From the NCBI GenBank assembly GCA_034435015.1, contig DAOTYH010000043.1, positions 23,436 to 87,435 on the forward strand: 64,000 nucleotides of DNA. Reading direction: 5' to 3'. How positions within the stretch are numbered: the stretch's first letter is position 1; the number at the start of each line of letters is the position of its first letter. Both the position numbers and the translations under genes were made by a program. The notes beneath the pieces are model-generated. The model had not been told where the DNA came from and ran no database searches. It saw nothing but the letters and a program-made list of their open reading frames with translations. The DNA is from DAOTYH01 sp034435015 (GTDB lineage Bacteria > Chloroflexota > Anaerolineae > Aggregatilineales > UBA3940). Positions 26,776 to 35,366 of this stretch are shown piece after piece.

Positions 26776-27510
26776 ATGCTGAGCACTATCAGCCGGGACA
26801 GCAAACTCCCTTTCTATTACCAGTTATACGAGATTCTGCGCGGCAAAATCCTACGCGGCGAGTGGCAACCTGGCGACATGCTCCCTACAGAGGGTGAACT
26901 GCTTGAGCAACACCGGGTTAGCCGTAGCACTGTACGCCAAGCTCTGGACATGCTGGTCAACGAAGGCCTGATCTACCGCCAGCGTGGACGCGGTACATTT
27001 GTGGCTCACCCTCCTGTTGAGCAGGGACTGAGCCGTATCATCAGTTTCACCGAGGATATGATCCAGCGCGGCCTGAAGCCGCAGACAGAGGTCCTATCGT
27101 CCGGTCTTATGCCAGCGCCGGAAAACATAGCCAAGGCACTCCAGATTGAACCAGGTGAAGAGCTGGCTCATTTAGAACGCCTGCGCCTAGCTGACGGTGA
27201 GCCTATGAGTGTCGAAGAGTCTTATCTTGTTCACCGCTACTGTCCGGGCGTGCTGGAGCAGGATTATGCCCGAAACCCTCTGCGGGTGGCACTTGAGAAG
27301 AAGTACGGCATCCGGCTGGTCTACGCGAGACAAAGCATTCGTGCTATTTCGGCCCCCCGCAGTCTGGCTGAGAAACTCTCTATTCAACCTAACGGGGCAG
27401 TCCTCTATATTGAGCGGGTCTCCTTTTCTGAGCAGGGTGTTCCTATAGAGTTCCTGCGGCTGTACCATCGAGGCGATCGTTACGTCCTGCACAACGAGCT
27501 GCGTGATTAG
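26776..27510 (+). CDS. GntR-family transcriptional regulator (HutC/UTRA type)
   Basis: This 244-residue repressor-type protein has an N-terminal winged helix (YQLYEILRGKILRGEWQPGD, then TEGELLEQHRVSRSTVRQAL) and a UTRA effector-binding domain from about residue 85 (LSRIISFTEDMIQRGL to the end). UTRA domains usually sense sugars or sugar phosphates. It stands in front of a sugar catabolic operon on the same strand and very likely controls it and itself. Related boxes occur at 26722, 27565 and 61801. A hairpin at 27523 separates it from the next gene. Confidence 0.92.
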   Translation: MLSTISRDSKLPFYYQLYEILRGKILRGEWQPGDMLPTEGELLEQHRVSRSTVRQALDMLVNEGLIYRQRGRGTFVAHPPVEQGLSRIISFTEDMIQRGLKPQTEVLSSGLMPAPENIAKALQIEPGEELAHLERLRLADGEPMSVEESYLVHRYCPGVLEQDYARNPLRVALEKKYGIRLVYARQSIRAISAPRSLAEKLSIQPNGAVLYIERVSFSEQGVPIEFLRLYHRGDRYVLHNELRD

Positions 27511-27522
27511 TATCTGATTGAT

Positions 27523-27555
27523 GGGGGAAGACTGCCATTTCGGCAGGTTTCTCCC
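27523..27555 (+). terminator. Hairpin after gntR
   Basis: GGGGGAAGACTGCC (27523-27536) pairs with GGCAGGTTTCTCCC (27542-27555) with one mismatch. A weak TTGATAAAA tail follows. It may partly separate gntR from the catabolic genes. Confidence 0.55.
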
Positions 27556-27564
27556 TTGATAAAA

Positions 27565-27581
27565 TGTCATAACATTAGTAT
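27565..27581 (+). promoter_or_regulatory. Conserved box, copy C (partial)
   Basis: TGTCATAACATTAGTAT matches the core of copies A and B with two or three differences. It lies just upstream of the ribosome site of the first isomerase gene. Confidence 0.45.
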
Positions 27582-27600
27582 TTTCAGAAGGAGAATCACT

Positions 27601-28584
27601 ATGCCCAAACAGTTGAAAGTGTCAGCCGGTGTCTGGTATCTGGGTGCGACCAGCGATCGCTTTGTGAAGCAGGGCTATCGTCCGGACCGCACCATTGAGG
27701 AGCGCTTCAAACTGGCGGCCAGCATTGAAGGGGTAGGCGGACTGGAGATGCACTATCCCACTGAAGTCACAGACGCCAATTACAAGGACCTCAAGAAGTT
27801 AGCAGATGACCTAGGGTTGAAGATTGTCCAGTTCTGCCCGCACTTCTGGGTTGACCCCAGGTGGCGCTTTGGGCAGTTCACCAATGCGGACCCCAAGCTG
27901 CGTCAAGAGGCGCTCGATCTGGCCAAACGTACCACTGATCTTGCTCAGTATATGGAGGCAGAGGTCATGGTCTATTGGCCAGCGCAGGATGGCTATGACT
28001 ACCCCTTCCAAATCGATCATCGCAAGGCGTTAGATTGGCTGGTAGAAGGGTTAACGGCATGGGTGGATTACATTCCTACTCAGAAGATCGTGCTGGAATA
28101 TAAGGCTTACGAGCCGCGTTCGCATATCCTGCTCCCTACCATTGGCCACTGTATGACCATTGTGAACGAGATCAACCGCCCCAACTTCGGGGTCAATATT
28201 GACATGGGTCATGCCTTCATCATGAAAGAGAATCTAGCCGAGTCAATTAGCCTGTGCTGTCGTTATAAGAAGCTGTTCCACACACACTGGAACGACAACT
28301 GGAAGCTGTTTGATGACGACGTGATCGTCGGGACAGTCAACTTCTGGGAGACGTTGGAAGCCCTCTTCTGGCTGGATGAGTGGGGCTATGACGGCTGGTA
28401 TGGCCTTGACCTGTTCCCTTACCGCGAGCCTCCTGAGAAGGCCATTGAGGAAAGCATCCGCAATCTCAAGTTCGGTTTTGAAATACTGGAGCGCGTGCCG
28501 CGGGACGAACTCCGTGAGTGCTTCAAGACCTATGATGCCATCAAGATTTCACAGTTGATGCGTCGTATGCTGGGCGGATCATAG
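27601..28584 (+). CDS. Xylose-isomerase-like TIM-barrel sugar isomerase/epimerase
   Basis: This 327-residue AP-endonuclease-2/xylose-isomerase-type TIM barrel keeps its metal-site residues: Glu in IVLEYKAY, Asp in VNIDMGHAF, His in FHTHWNDN. These enzymes interconvert aldoses and ketoses or epimerise them. The start at 27601 is set by AGAAGGAG 7 bases upstream. The segment EAEVMVYWPAQDGYDYPF resembles the substrate loop of L-rhamnose- and xylose-isomerase-like proteins. It is the first gene of the catabolic operon, 3 bases before the PfkB kinase gene. By position it would make the ketose that the kinase phosphorylates. The exact sugar is unknown. Confidence 0.82.
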   Translation: MPKQLKVSAGVWYLGATSDRFVKQGYRPDRTIEERFKLAASIEGVGGLEMHYPTEVTDANYKDLKKLADDLGLKIVQFCPHFWVDPRWRFGQFTNADPKLRQEALDLAKRTTDLAQYMEAEVMVYWPAQDGYDYPFQIDHRKALDWLVEGLTAWVDYIPTQKIVLEYKAYEPRSHILLPTIGHCMTIVNEINRPNFGVNIDMGHAFIMKENLAESISLCCRYKKLFHTHWNDNWKLFDDDVIVGTVNFWETLEALFWLDEWGYDGWYGLDLFPYREPPEKAIEESIRNLKFGFEILERVPRDELRECFKTYDAIKISQLMRRMLGGS

Positions 28585-28587
28585 CGT

Positions 28588-29574
28588 ATGGACATCGTTA
28601 CTCTAGGCGAGATACTCATTGACATGTTCCCGGCTGAGCTAGGGCGCGGCCTGACTGAGGTGTCCGCCTTTTGCCCAAAACCAGGCGGCGCTCCTGCCAA
28701 TGTGGCAGTAGCAGCGGCACGTCTAGGGAAGCGGGTTGCATTCATCGGCAAGGTGGGAAACGATGCATTCGGCCATCACCTTGCCGATGTGCTGGCCCGC
28801 GAGGGGGTTGACATCCGGGGGATGCGGTATGATGAGCAAGCTCGTACCACCATGGCCTTCATCGCCTTGCCGGATGAGAATACCGCTGAGTTTGTCTTCT
28901 ACCGGAACCCTGGGGCGGACATGCTCCTACAGGCAGAGGAGCTGGATACCAGTCTGTTGCGGGGGGCACGAGCCTTTCACTTTGGCTCGCTCAGCCTAAC
29001 AGATAAGGATAATCGCCAGGCTACTCTTGAAGCTGTGGCAATTGCCCGCGGGGCTGGCGCTTTGATCTCGTATGATGTCAATTATCGGCCTAGTCTGTGG
29101 CGCAAGCCGGAAGAGGCGCTTGAGCAAGCGTTAGCCATGTTGCCTCAAGTTGACTTGTTGAAGGTGAATGAGAAGGAGGTTGCCCTCCTCTCTCAGCGTG
29201 ACCGGGTAGATCCCACAAATATCGAGGAGCTGGAAAGAGCATCTCAAGCCCTGCTCGAACGCGGCCCGTCGCTGGTTGTAGTGACGCTGGGGCCAAACGG
29301 AAGTTACTTCCAGACGGCTGAAGGCGGTGAATTCGTCCCGTCGTTCAGAGTTGATACAGTTGACGCAACCGGTTGTGGTGATGCCTTTATTGCCGGCCTG
29401 CTGTCCCAGCTTGTTGGCAGTCAAGACTGGCGCGGCCAACTAACTCTTGAGCATCTACGCCATGCTGTCCGTTACGCCAATGCCGTCGGCGCATTGACGG
29501 CGCTTACGCTGGGGGTGATCCCAGCACTGCCGACAGCCAGCCAAGTAGACGAATTTCTGCAGAAGCGGAGCTAA
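28588..29574 (+). CDS. PfkB-family sugar kinase
   Basis: This ribokinase-fold carbohydrate kinase of 328 residues has the N-terminal KPGGAPANVAVAAARLG motif and the catalytic DATGCGDAFIAGL near the C-terminus (Asp as base). It is closest to fructokinase-type PfkB proteins (start MDIVTLGEILIDMFP). It lies directly after the isomerase gene and before the split transketolase genes, so the likely role is to phosphorylate the isomerised ketose and make a transketolase substrate. The DATGCGD motif has Cys where Ala is more usual. Confidence 0.88.
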   Translation: MDIVTLGEILIDMFPAELGRGLTEVSAFCPKPGGAPANVAVAAARLGKRVAFIGKVGNDAFGHHLADVLAREGVDIRGMRYDEQARTTMAFIALPDENTAEFVFYRNPGADMLLQAEELDTSLLRGARAFHFGSLSLTDKDNRQATLEAVAIARGAGALISYDVNYRPSLWRKPEEALEQALAMLPQVDLLKVNEKEVALLSQRDRVDPTNIEELERASQALLERGPSLVVVTLGPNGSYFQTAEGGEFVPSFRVDTVDATGCGDAFIAGLLSQLVGSQDWRGQLTLEHLRHAVRYANAVGALTALTLGVIPALPTASQVDEFLQKRS

Positions 29575-29587
29575 ACAGAGAGGTTCA

Positions 29588-30424
29588 ATGACCCAAAACG
29601 AAATCCCTGACATCCAAGCACTACGAGAAATGGCTCGCCTGATCCGGCTTGACATCTTAGAGTCAACCACAAGGGCCGGATCAGGCCATCCTTCAAGCTC
29701 GTGGTCGGCAACTGATATTCTTGTAGCACTGTTCTTTGGAAGCATTCTCCGTTACCGTGCTGACGACCCATGGTGGCCGGAACGTGATCGGTTCATCATG
29801 AGCAAGGGACATGCGGCTCCCCTGCTTTACTCCGTGCTGTCACGGGCGGGATACTTTCCCGTCGAAGAGCAGTGGCGACTGCGTCAGATAGACAGCCCTG
29901 TGCAGGGTCACCCGATCCAATACTGTATGCCCGGCGTTGAGGCCACTACCGGCTCACTAGGGCAGGGCCTTTCTATTGGATTGGGGCATGTTCTAGGAGG
30001 ACGGCTGAACAGGCTTGACTATCGAGTATATGTGCTGTTGGGAGACGGCGAATGTCAGGCTGGGCAGGTCTGGGAGGCCGCTATGGCGGCGGCACACTTC
30101 AAGGCAGATAACCTGATCGCTATCTTGGACTACAACAAGTATCAGGAGACGGGGCCTATTGCCCGCGAGATGGCGTTAGAGCCTCTAATAGAAAAATGGC
30201 GTGCCTACGGCTGGCATGTTGAAGAAGTGGATGGGCATGATATTCCAGCCATTATTGAGAAGCTGAAGGCTGTACAACAGCTCAAGGGACAGCCGTCTAT
30301 CGTCATTGCACACACGATTAAGGGAAAGGGCGTCTCCTTCGTCGAGGCCGACTTCACTTTCCATGGCCGTGCACTGACACCCGAACAGGCCGAGAAGGCA
30401 CGGGAGGAACTTCTATGCAGTTAG
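29588..30424 (+). CDS. Transketolase, N-terminal (TPP-binding) subunit
   Basis: This is the first half of a split transketolase, 278 residues. It contains SGHPSSSWSATDILVALFFG, the GHAAPLLYSVL segment and the thiamine-diphosphate motif GDGECQAGQVWEAAMAAAHF, with NKYQETG behind it. The partner gene overlaps it by 10 bases, and the two chains should assemble into one enzyme. Split transketolases of this type often serve dedicated catabolic pathways rather than the central pentose phosphate pathway. The ribosome site GAGAGG lies 6 bases upstream. Confidence 0.92.
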   Translation: MTQNEIPDIQALREMARLIRLDILESTTRAGSGHPSSSWSATDILVALFFGSILRYRADDPWWPERDRFIMSKGHAAPLLYSVLSRAGYFPVEEQWRLRQIDSPVQGHPIQYCMPGVEATTGSLGQGLSIGLGHVLGGRLNRLDYRVYVLLGDGECQAGQVWEAAMAAAHFKADNLIAILDYNKYQETGPIAREMALEPLIEKWRAYGWHVEEVDGHDIPAIIEKLKAVQQLKGQPSIVIAHTIKGKGVSFVEADFTFHGRALTPEQAEKAREELLCS

Positions 30425-31389
30425 GACAAAAAGCCGGTTTGAAGCCCAGCAAGCCCATGCGCGACATATTTGGAGAGGCTCTGCTGGAACTAGCACGAAA
30501 CAATCCTAAAGTAGTTGTGCTGGATGGCGACCTGGGCAATTCCACTAAAGCTGAGACGGTGCGCCAGAACTTCCCAGAAAGGTTCTTTAACCTTGGCATT
30601 GCGGAGAGTAATCTGGTAGGCGTAGGGGCAGGGCTGGCAAGTTGCGGGTTTATCCCCTTCATTGTTAGTTTTTCATCCTTCCTGCTGTGCAACGCCTATG
30701 ATCAGATTCGTCTGGCAATAGCCCTATCAAACATTAATGCCAAAGTTGTTGGTAGTCACGGGGGGATCACGCTGGGCAAGGACGGCCCAACCCAGATGGG
30801 TATTGAAGACCTTGCCCTAGTAGGGGGGTTACCTACCTTTGTAATCCTTGTTCCTAGTGACCCAACTATCATGCGCAAGGCTGTTCAAGCGGCGGCGGAG
30901 CACGTAGGGCCGGTATTCCTCCGCTCCAGCCGGGTGGCAATGCCCTACATCTATCCTGAGGATAATTGCCCGTTCGAGATCGGCAAGGCAAACGTGGTTC
31001 GTGAGGGCGATGATGTGACCATCATTGGGTGCGGCATCATGGTTGCAACAGCCCTTGACGCGGCGGCAATGCTGGCAGAAGAGGGTATCGAGGCACGGGT
31101 AGTAGACATGCACACTCTCAGGCCGATGGATGTAGAGACTATTGTGGCGGCGGCACGAGAGACAGGGGCTATCGTCACAGCAGAAGAACATCTACTGCAA
31201 GGGGGCATGGGCAGTAACATCGCCCGTGTCGTGGCGGCTCACTGCCCGGTGCCGATGCGCTTTGTCGGCCTGAACGATACGTATGTCGAGTCGGCTGACC
31301 CAGGCGACTTGCTCAAAAAATATCATCTGACTGCGGATGATATTGCTATTGCCGCCCGTGAGGCTGTCAAAGCAAAGGTAAGGGTATGA
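30415..31389 (+). CDS. Transketolase, C-terminal subunit
   Basis: This is the second half of the split transketolase, 324 residues. It holds the pyrimidine-binding domain (KVVVLDGDLGNSTKAE; NLGIAESNLVGVGAGLAS with the catalytic Glu; SHGGITLGKDGPTQM) and the transketolase C-terminal domain from about residue 190 (DVTIIGCGIMVATALDAA). It overlaps the N-terminal subunit gene by 10 bases and the next gene by 4, so translational coupling is expected on both sides. DXP synthase is excluded because that enzyme is a single chain. Confidence 0.92.
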   Translation: MQLGQKAGLKPSKPMRDIFGEALLELARNNPKVVVLDGDLGNSTKAETVRQNFPERFFNLGIAESNLVGVGAGLASCGFIPFIVSFSSFLLCNAYDQIRLAIALSNINAKVVGSHGGITLGKDGPTQMGIEDLALVGGLPTFVILVPSDPTIMRKAVQAAAEHVGPVFLRSSRVAMPYIYPEDNCPFEIGKANVVREGDDVTIIGCGIMVATALDAAAMLAEEGIEARVVDMHTLRPMDVETIVAAARETGAIVTAEEHLLQGGMGSNIARVVAAHCPVPMRFVGLNDTYVESADPGDLLKKYHLTADDIAIAAREAVKAKVRV

Positions 31390-32675
31390 TACGGCAAGAA
31401 CTCCAAAAGCTACAGGCGCAGGGTAAGCCAATCCGGTTGGGCGTCAGCGGCGCAGGATGGATGGGAAGCGGCTTCGTGACGGCAGTGTCGCACATGCCGG
31501 GCATGGAGGTCTACCTGATAGCCGACACCGATGTACAGGCCGCTCGTGAGGTCTTCCTGAGCGTCGGTATACCAGCCGACGAGATCGTTGAGGTTGGCTC
31601 TGTCGGCCCGGCTATGGATGCCCTGCGTGTGGGAAAGCGGGTGATCACTGGCTCTTACTCACTGGCGGCCCAACTGGAAGCGCTAGACATCGTCACCGAT
31701 GTCACCTGGTCAGCGTCTATTGGTGCAGAGACAGCCTATGCCTGCATCCAGCATCACAAAGACGTAGTGCTGGTGAACATCGAGGCCGATGTAACGGCGG
31801 GACGTGTTCTGAACAAGATGGCCCGTGAGGCCGGCGTGCTGTACACTGTCTCGTCGGGAGATGAGCCGGGATGTTTAATGGAGTTGTACGACTTTGTCAC
31901 CTCGCTGGGCTATGAGGTCATTGCCATCGGCAAAGGGAAAAACAACCCCCTCGATCCCTCCGCCACCCCTGACACTGTCGCTGAGTCAGCCAGGCGGGCT
32001 GACAAGAACCCTTATCAGGTTGCCTCATACGTTGACGGCACCAAGACCATGTTTGAGATGACTTGTGCCGCTAATGCCACCGGCTGTCTGCCAATGCAAC
32101 GCGGAATGGTTGGGCCAGAGGCCACTCTTGAGACAGTATCGCATATCTTCGCCTTAGAGGAGGACGGAGGCATCAGTAAGTTTCCCGGAATAGTAGACTT
32201 TGTACAGGGAAGCGCTATGGCAGGCGGCGTGTTCGTAACCGTCCGTATCGAGGACGCCCGCATCCGTGCCGATCTAGAATATCTGAAGGTAGGCAAGGGA
32301 AAATACTACACCTTCTTCCGCCCATACCACCTGTGGTTTCTCGAAGCACCGCTGTCTATTGCCCGCGCCTTTCTGTATCACCAGACCACGCTTGTACCGC
32401 TCGACAAGCCAGTAGCTGATGTGATGACAATTGCCAAACGGGCGCTAAAGCCTGGCGAACGGCTGGATGATTTCGGAGGGTATACTTCATACGGTGTGAT
32501 GGATCGGGCGGAGGTATGCCGTGAGCTGAAGGCCCTGCCGATGGGGTTGGCCCCCGGTGCGGAGATCGTCCGCCCGGTAGCGGCGGGGCAGGTTATCACA
32601 TGGGACGATGTTAAGCTGGATGAGGACAGCCTGTTGGTTAAACTGCGCCGTCAGCAGGACATGCTATCAGGTTGA
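31386..32675 (+). CDS. NAD(P)-dependent SAF-domain dehydrogenase (homoserine-dehydrogenase-like)
   Basis: This 429-residue oxidoreductase has an N-terminal Rossmann fold (RLGVSGAGWMGSGFVTAVSH, about 17-36) and a C-terminal SAF domain (APGAEIVRPVAAGQVITWDD). It belongs to the COG4091-like family once annotated as predicted homoserine dehydrogenase. Members occur in polyol and branched-sugar operons, and their true substrates are mostly unknown. An authentic homoserine dehydrogenase would have an ACT domain and methionine-pathway neighbours, which are absent. The start overlaps the transketolase stop (ATGA). Its role is probably oxidation of a sugar or a sugar-derived intermediate, but the substrate cannot be read from sequence. 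Confidence 0.82.
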   Translation: MIRQELQKLQAQGKPIRLGVSGAGWMGSGFVTAVSHMPGMEVYLIADTDVQAAREVFLSVGIPADEIVEVGSVGPAMDALRVGKRVITGSYSLAAQLEALDIVTDVTWSASIGAETAYACIQHHKDVVLVNIEADVTAGRVLNKMAREAGVLYTVSSGDEPGCLMELYDFVTSLGYEVIAIGKGKNNPLDPSATPDTVAESARRADKNPYQVASYVDGTKTMFEMTCAANATGCLPMQRGMVGPEATLETVSHIFALEEDGGISKFPGIVDFVQGSAMAGGVFVTVRIEDARIRADLEYLKVGKGKYYTFFRPYHLWFLEAPLSIARAFLYHQTTLVPLDKPVADVMTIAKRALKPGERLDDFGGYTSYGVMDRAEVCRELKALPMGLAPGAEIVRPVAAGQVITWDDVKLDEDSLLVKLRRQQDMLSG

Positions 32676-32707
32676 CGGCCTAGCTCACCCTTTTAAGGAG
32701 GTGTTCC

Positions 32708-33670
32708 ATGCGTATCGGAGTCTTCACTGCGCTGTTCCAGAAAATGTCGTTTGAGGAGGCACTTGACCGTGCCGTGGCGGCAGGGGTTACCGCCGTCGAG
32801 ATTGGGACGGGCAACTATCCCGGCAGCCATCACTGCCCTGTGGATGAACTGCTTGAAAGCGAGAGCAAGCGCAAGGAGTACATGAAGGCCATCACCTCAC
32901 GCGGCCTGATCCTCAGTGCGTTTAGCTGTCACGGCAACCCTCTCCACCCAAACAAGGAATTCGCCAAATCATCAGATGAGGTGTTCCGTAAGACGGTCCA
33001 GTTGGCGGAACTGCTTGAGGTGCCGGTGATCAACGCCTTCCCTGGCCTGCCGGGCGGCTCGCCCAAGGACACAACCCCCAACTGGGTCACTTGTCCGTGG
33101 CCGCCTGACTTTCTAGAGATACTTGACTACCAGTGGAATCAGGTTGCTATTCCCTATTGGAAGGAGCTAGGCAAACTGGCCGCAGATCACCATGTTAAGG
33201 TTGCCTTTGAGATGCACCCCGGCATGTTGATCTATAACGTAGAGACACTGCTTAAGATGCGTGCGGCTGTTGGGCCGGTCATTGGTTGCAACTTCGACCC
33301 CAGCCATCTCTTTTGGAACGGTGTGGACCCGGTGGTGGCCATCCGAACGTTGGGAGAGGCTATCTTCCATGTGCATGGCAAGGATGTTTATGTGGACAGC
33401 CTGAACGTGGCTGTCAACGGGTGCAACGATGCCAAGCCATACAGCGAGATACCCAGGCGCTCGTGGACCTTCCGTAGCATTGGATATGGTCATGATGTAA
33501 AGGTCTGGAAAGACATGATCAGTGCGCTACGGATGGTTGGGTATGATTATGTGATTTCCATTGAGCATGAGGATGCCCTGATGTCCACCGATGAGGGACT
33601 GGCAAAGGGTGTAACACTGCTCAAGGAAGCCGGTATCTTTGAACCTGCTGGTGAGATGTTCTGGGCTTAA
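32708..33670 (+). CDS. Second TIM-barrel sugar isomerase/epimerase
   Basis: This 320-residue xylose-isomerase-like TIM barrel has metal ligands Glu in VAFEMHPG, Asp in CNFDPSHLFW, His in HVHGKDVY and Glu in ISIEHEDAL. It is not a close copy of the isomerase at 27601 and belongs to another branch of the same superfamily. AGGAGGT precedes the start. It lies 32 bases after the SAF-dehydrogenase gene and 16 before the HAD gene, within the operon. Candidate reactions are aldose-ketose isomerisation (apiose-isomerase-like members exist in this superfamily), 3-keto-sugar chemistry or epimerisation. Confidence 0.82.
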   Translation: MRIGVFTALFQKMSFEEALDRAVAAGVTAVEIGTGNYPGSHHCPVDELLESESKRKEYMKAITSRGLILSAFSCHGNPLHPNKEFAKSSDEVFRKTVQLAELLEVPVINAFPGLPGGSPKDTTPNWVTCPWPPDFLEILDYQWNQVAIPYWKELGKLAADHHVKVAFEMHPGMLIYNVETLLKMRAAVGPVIGCNFDPSHLFWNGVDPVVAIRTLGEAIFHVHGKDVYVDSLNVAVNGCNDAKPYSEIPRRSWTFRSIGYGHDVKVWKDMISALRMVGYDYVISIEHEDALMSTDEGLAKGVTLLKEAGIFEPAGEMFWA

Positions 33671-33686
33671 GGTCGAAACAGGACAG

Positions 33687-34394
33687 ATGAGGCTGGTACT
33701 CTTCGACATTGACGGTACGCTGGTTTGGGCTGATGGGGCCGGTCGTGCGGCTATGAAAGCCGCCCTCCTGCGCGTATATGGAACAGCAGGGACAGTTGAT
33801 ACCTACGATCTTGGGGGGCGCACCATCAAGGAGATCGTGCGTGATGTCATGAGTGAGGCAGGGTTGCCCCCTGAGGTGACCTGGGACAAGTTCGGTCAGT
33901 ACTGCGAGGCGCTGACCGACGACTTTCAGCAACGCGTCCGGAGGAATGGACATAATATTCAGCCATGCCCCGGTGCGATTGAGTTGGTCAGCACGTTAGC
34001 GGCCCGCAATGACATCGTAGTAGGTTTGCTGACAGGCAACTTGCAAACGGTATCCATGCTTAAGCTTGGGGCCGCCGGCTTCGACGTTAACTGGTTCAAG
34101 GTAGGGTCATACGGGGACAAGTCAGATGTGCGCTCTGACCTGCTTCCCCTTGCTCTGGAACAAGCCGCTATGCTGACAGGCGTCCATCTTACAGGAAAAC
34201 AAGTTGTCATTGTTGGGGATACTGCTATTGATGTAACCTGCGGTCAGGGTATTGGAGCACGCAGTATTGGTGTCCTCACGGGGGGAGGCACACAGGCTGA
34301 GCTTCTCTCTGCGGGGGCTGACTATGTCTTCAGAGACCTAGCAGACATCCAGGCCGTGCTGAAGGCGATCTACGACCCTGCCCCCGGTGAGTAG
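33687..34394 (+). CDS. HAD-superfamily hydrolase (phosphatase)
   Basis: This 235-residue HAD phosphatase has motif I FDIDGTLVW (nucleophile Asp 7, Asp 9), motif II in GLLTGNLQ and motif IV in VIVGDTAIDVTCGQGIGA. It is similar to phosphoglycolate phosphatase-type members. I start at 33687 because it directly yields the canonical N-terminus; a start at 33639 would overlap the upstream gene. It closes the catabolic operon before a strong terminator. It may remove phosphate from a toxic or dead-end sugar phosphate such as 2-phosphoglycolate, but that is inference. Confidence 0.85.
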   Translation: MRLVLFDIDGTLVWADGAGRAAMKAALLRVYGTAGTVDTYDLGGRTIKEIVRDVMSEAGLPPEVTWDKFGQYCEALTDDFQQRVRRNGHNIQPCPGAIELVSTLAARNDIVVGLLTGNLQTVSMLKLGAAGFDVNWFKVGSYGDKSDVRSDLLPLALEQAAMLTGVHLTGKQVVIVGDTAIDVTCGQGIGARSIGVLTGGGTQAELLSAGADYVFRDLADIQAVLKAIYDPAPGE

Positions 34395-34405
34395 CTACCA
34401 ATAAT

Positions 34406-34450
34406 CAGGGAGCTATTCCTACAAGGATAGCTCCCTGGTCCTTTTCCCTT
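34406..34450 (+). terminator. Terminator of the sugar catabolic operon
   Basis: A perfect 11-bp stem, CAGGGAGCTAT (34406-34416) with ATAGCTCCCTG (34427-34437), is followed by GTCCTTTTCCCTT. It lies between convergent genes. Confidence 0.85.
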
Positions 34451-34470
34451 ACCAGAATCCGTGATGGGTC

Positions 34471-35307
34471 CTACCTCTTAATCTTGAGGGACTTGAACTC
34501 GGCGGCCTGCGCCTTGATAGCCGGCTCAACTGCCAGACGTTCGATGCTGGACGCGCCGAAGAAGCCCGCTATCCCGGTAGTATGGTCAAAGATATACTGC
34601 GCATCTGCCGGCTCGGCAATAGGGCCGCCGTGGCACAGTACGATCACATCAGGATTGACAGCCTTAGCCGCATCGTGCATCTCCTGTACGCGCTTGGCCG
34701 ATTCCTCCAGCGTTAGAGCGGATTCAGCCCCAATAGCGCCCTTTGTGGTCAAGCCCATATGCGGCACCAACACATCAGCGCCAGCCTTTGTCATGGCTAC
34801 TGCTTCTTCTGGCGTAAAGACATAGGGGCAGGTAAGCAAGTCAAGCTCGTGGGCCAAACGGATCATCTCCACTTCAAGGTCATATCCCATGCCGGTCTCC
34901 TCTAGGTTCTGGCGGAACTTGCCCTCGAAAAGGCCGACCGTTGGGAAGTTTTGGACACCAGTGAAGCCCATCTCCTTGATCTGCTTCAGGAAGACGGGCA
35001 TCAAGCGGAAAGGATCAGTGCCGCAGACTCCAGCCAGTACGGGTGTATGTTTGACTACCGGCAGTACCTCGCCAGCCATCTCAACCACAATGGCATTTGC
35101 GTCACCATAAGGCAGCAGACCAGCCAGTGAACCGCGTCCTGCCATACGGTAACGTCCGGAGTTGTAGATGATGATGATGTCTACTCCCCCTGCCTCAGCA
35201 AACTTCGCCGAGATGCCTGTACCTGCGCCTGCCCCGATGATAGGCTTCCCTGCCGCGATCTGGGCACGTAGTTTTTCCAGAGCCTCTGCACGTGTTATGA
35301 AAGCCAT
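34471..35307 (-). CDS. TIM-barrel protein of the phosphoenolpyruvate-hydrolase-like (Tm-1 C-terminal) family
   Basis: This 278-residue protein has features of the PEP-mutase-like TIM barrel family that forms the C-terminal domain of plant Tm-1-like proteins: GAGAGTGISAKFAEAGG at the N-terminus, VQNFPTVGLFEGKFR, GADVLVPHMGLTTKGAIGAE and LCHGGPIAEPADAQYI. It is sometimes annotated as a phosphoenolpyruvate hydrolase, but the biochemical activity is poorly established. It is the second gene of a two-gene unit behind the UPF0261 gene (59-base gap) and convergent to the sugar operon. Plants and fungi fuse these two domains, so the proteins probably act together. Confidence 0.85.
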   Translation of the reverse strand: MAFITRAEALEKLRAQIAAGKPIIGAGAGTGISAKFAEAGGVDIIIIYNSGRYRMAGRGSLAGLLPYGDANAIVVEMAGEVLPVVKHTPVLAGVCGTDPFRLMPVFLKQIKEMGFTGVQNFPTVGLFEGKFRQNLEETGMGYDLEVEMIRLAHELDLLTCPYVFTPEEAVAMTKAGADVLVPHMGLTTKGAIGAESALTLEESAKRVQEMHDAAKAVNPDVIVLCHGGPIAEPADAQYIFDHTTGIAGFFGASSIERLAVEPAIKAQAAEFKSLKIKR

Positions 35308-35366
35308 CTCTCACTCTCCTGTCTGGGATTTTGGTTTGGATTGTCAGTAATGATTAAGCAGGGAAG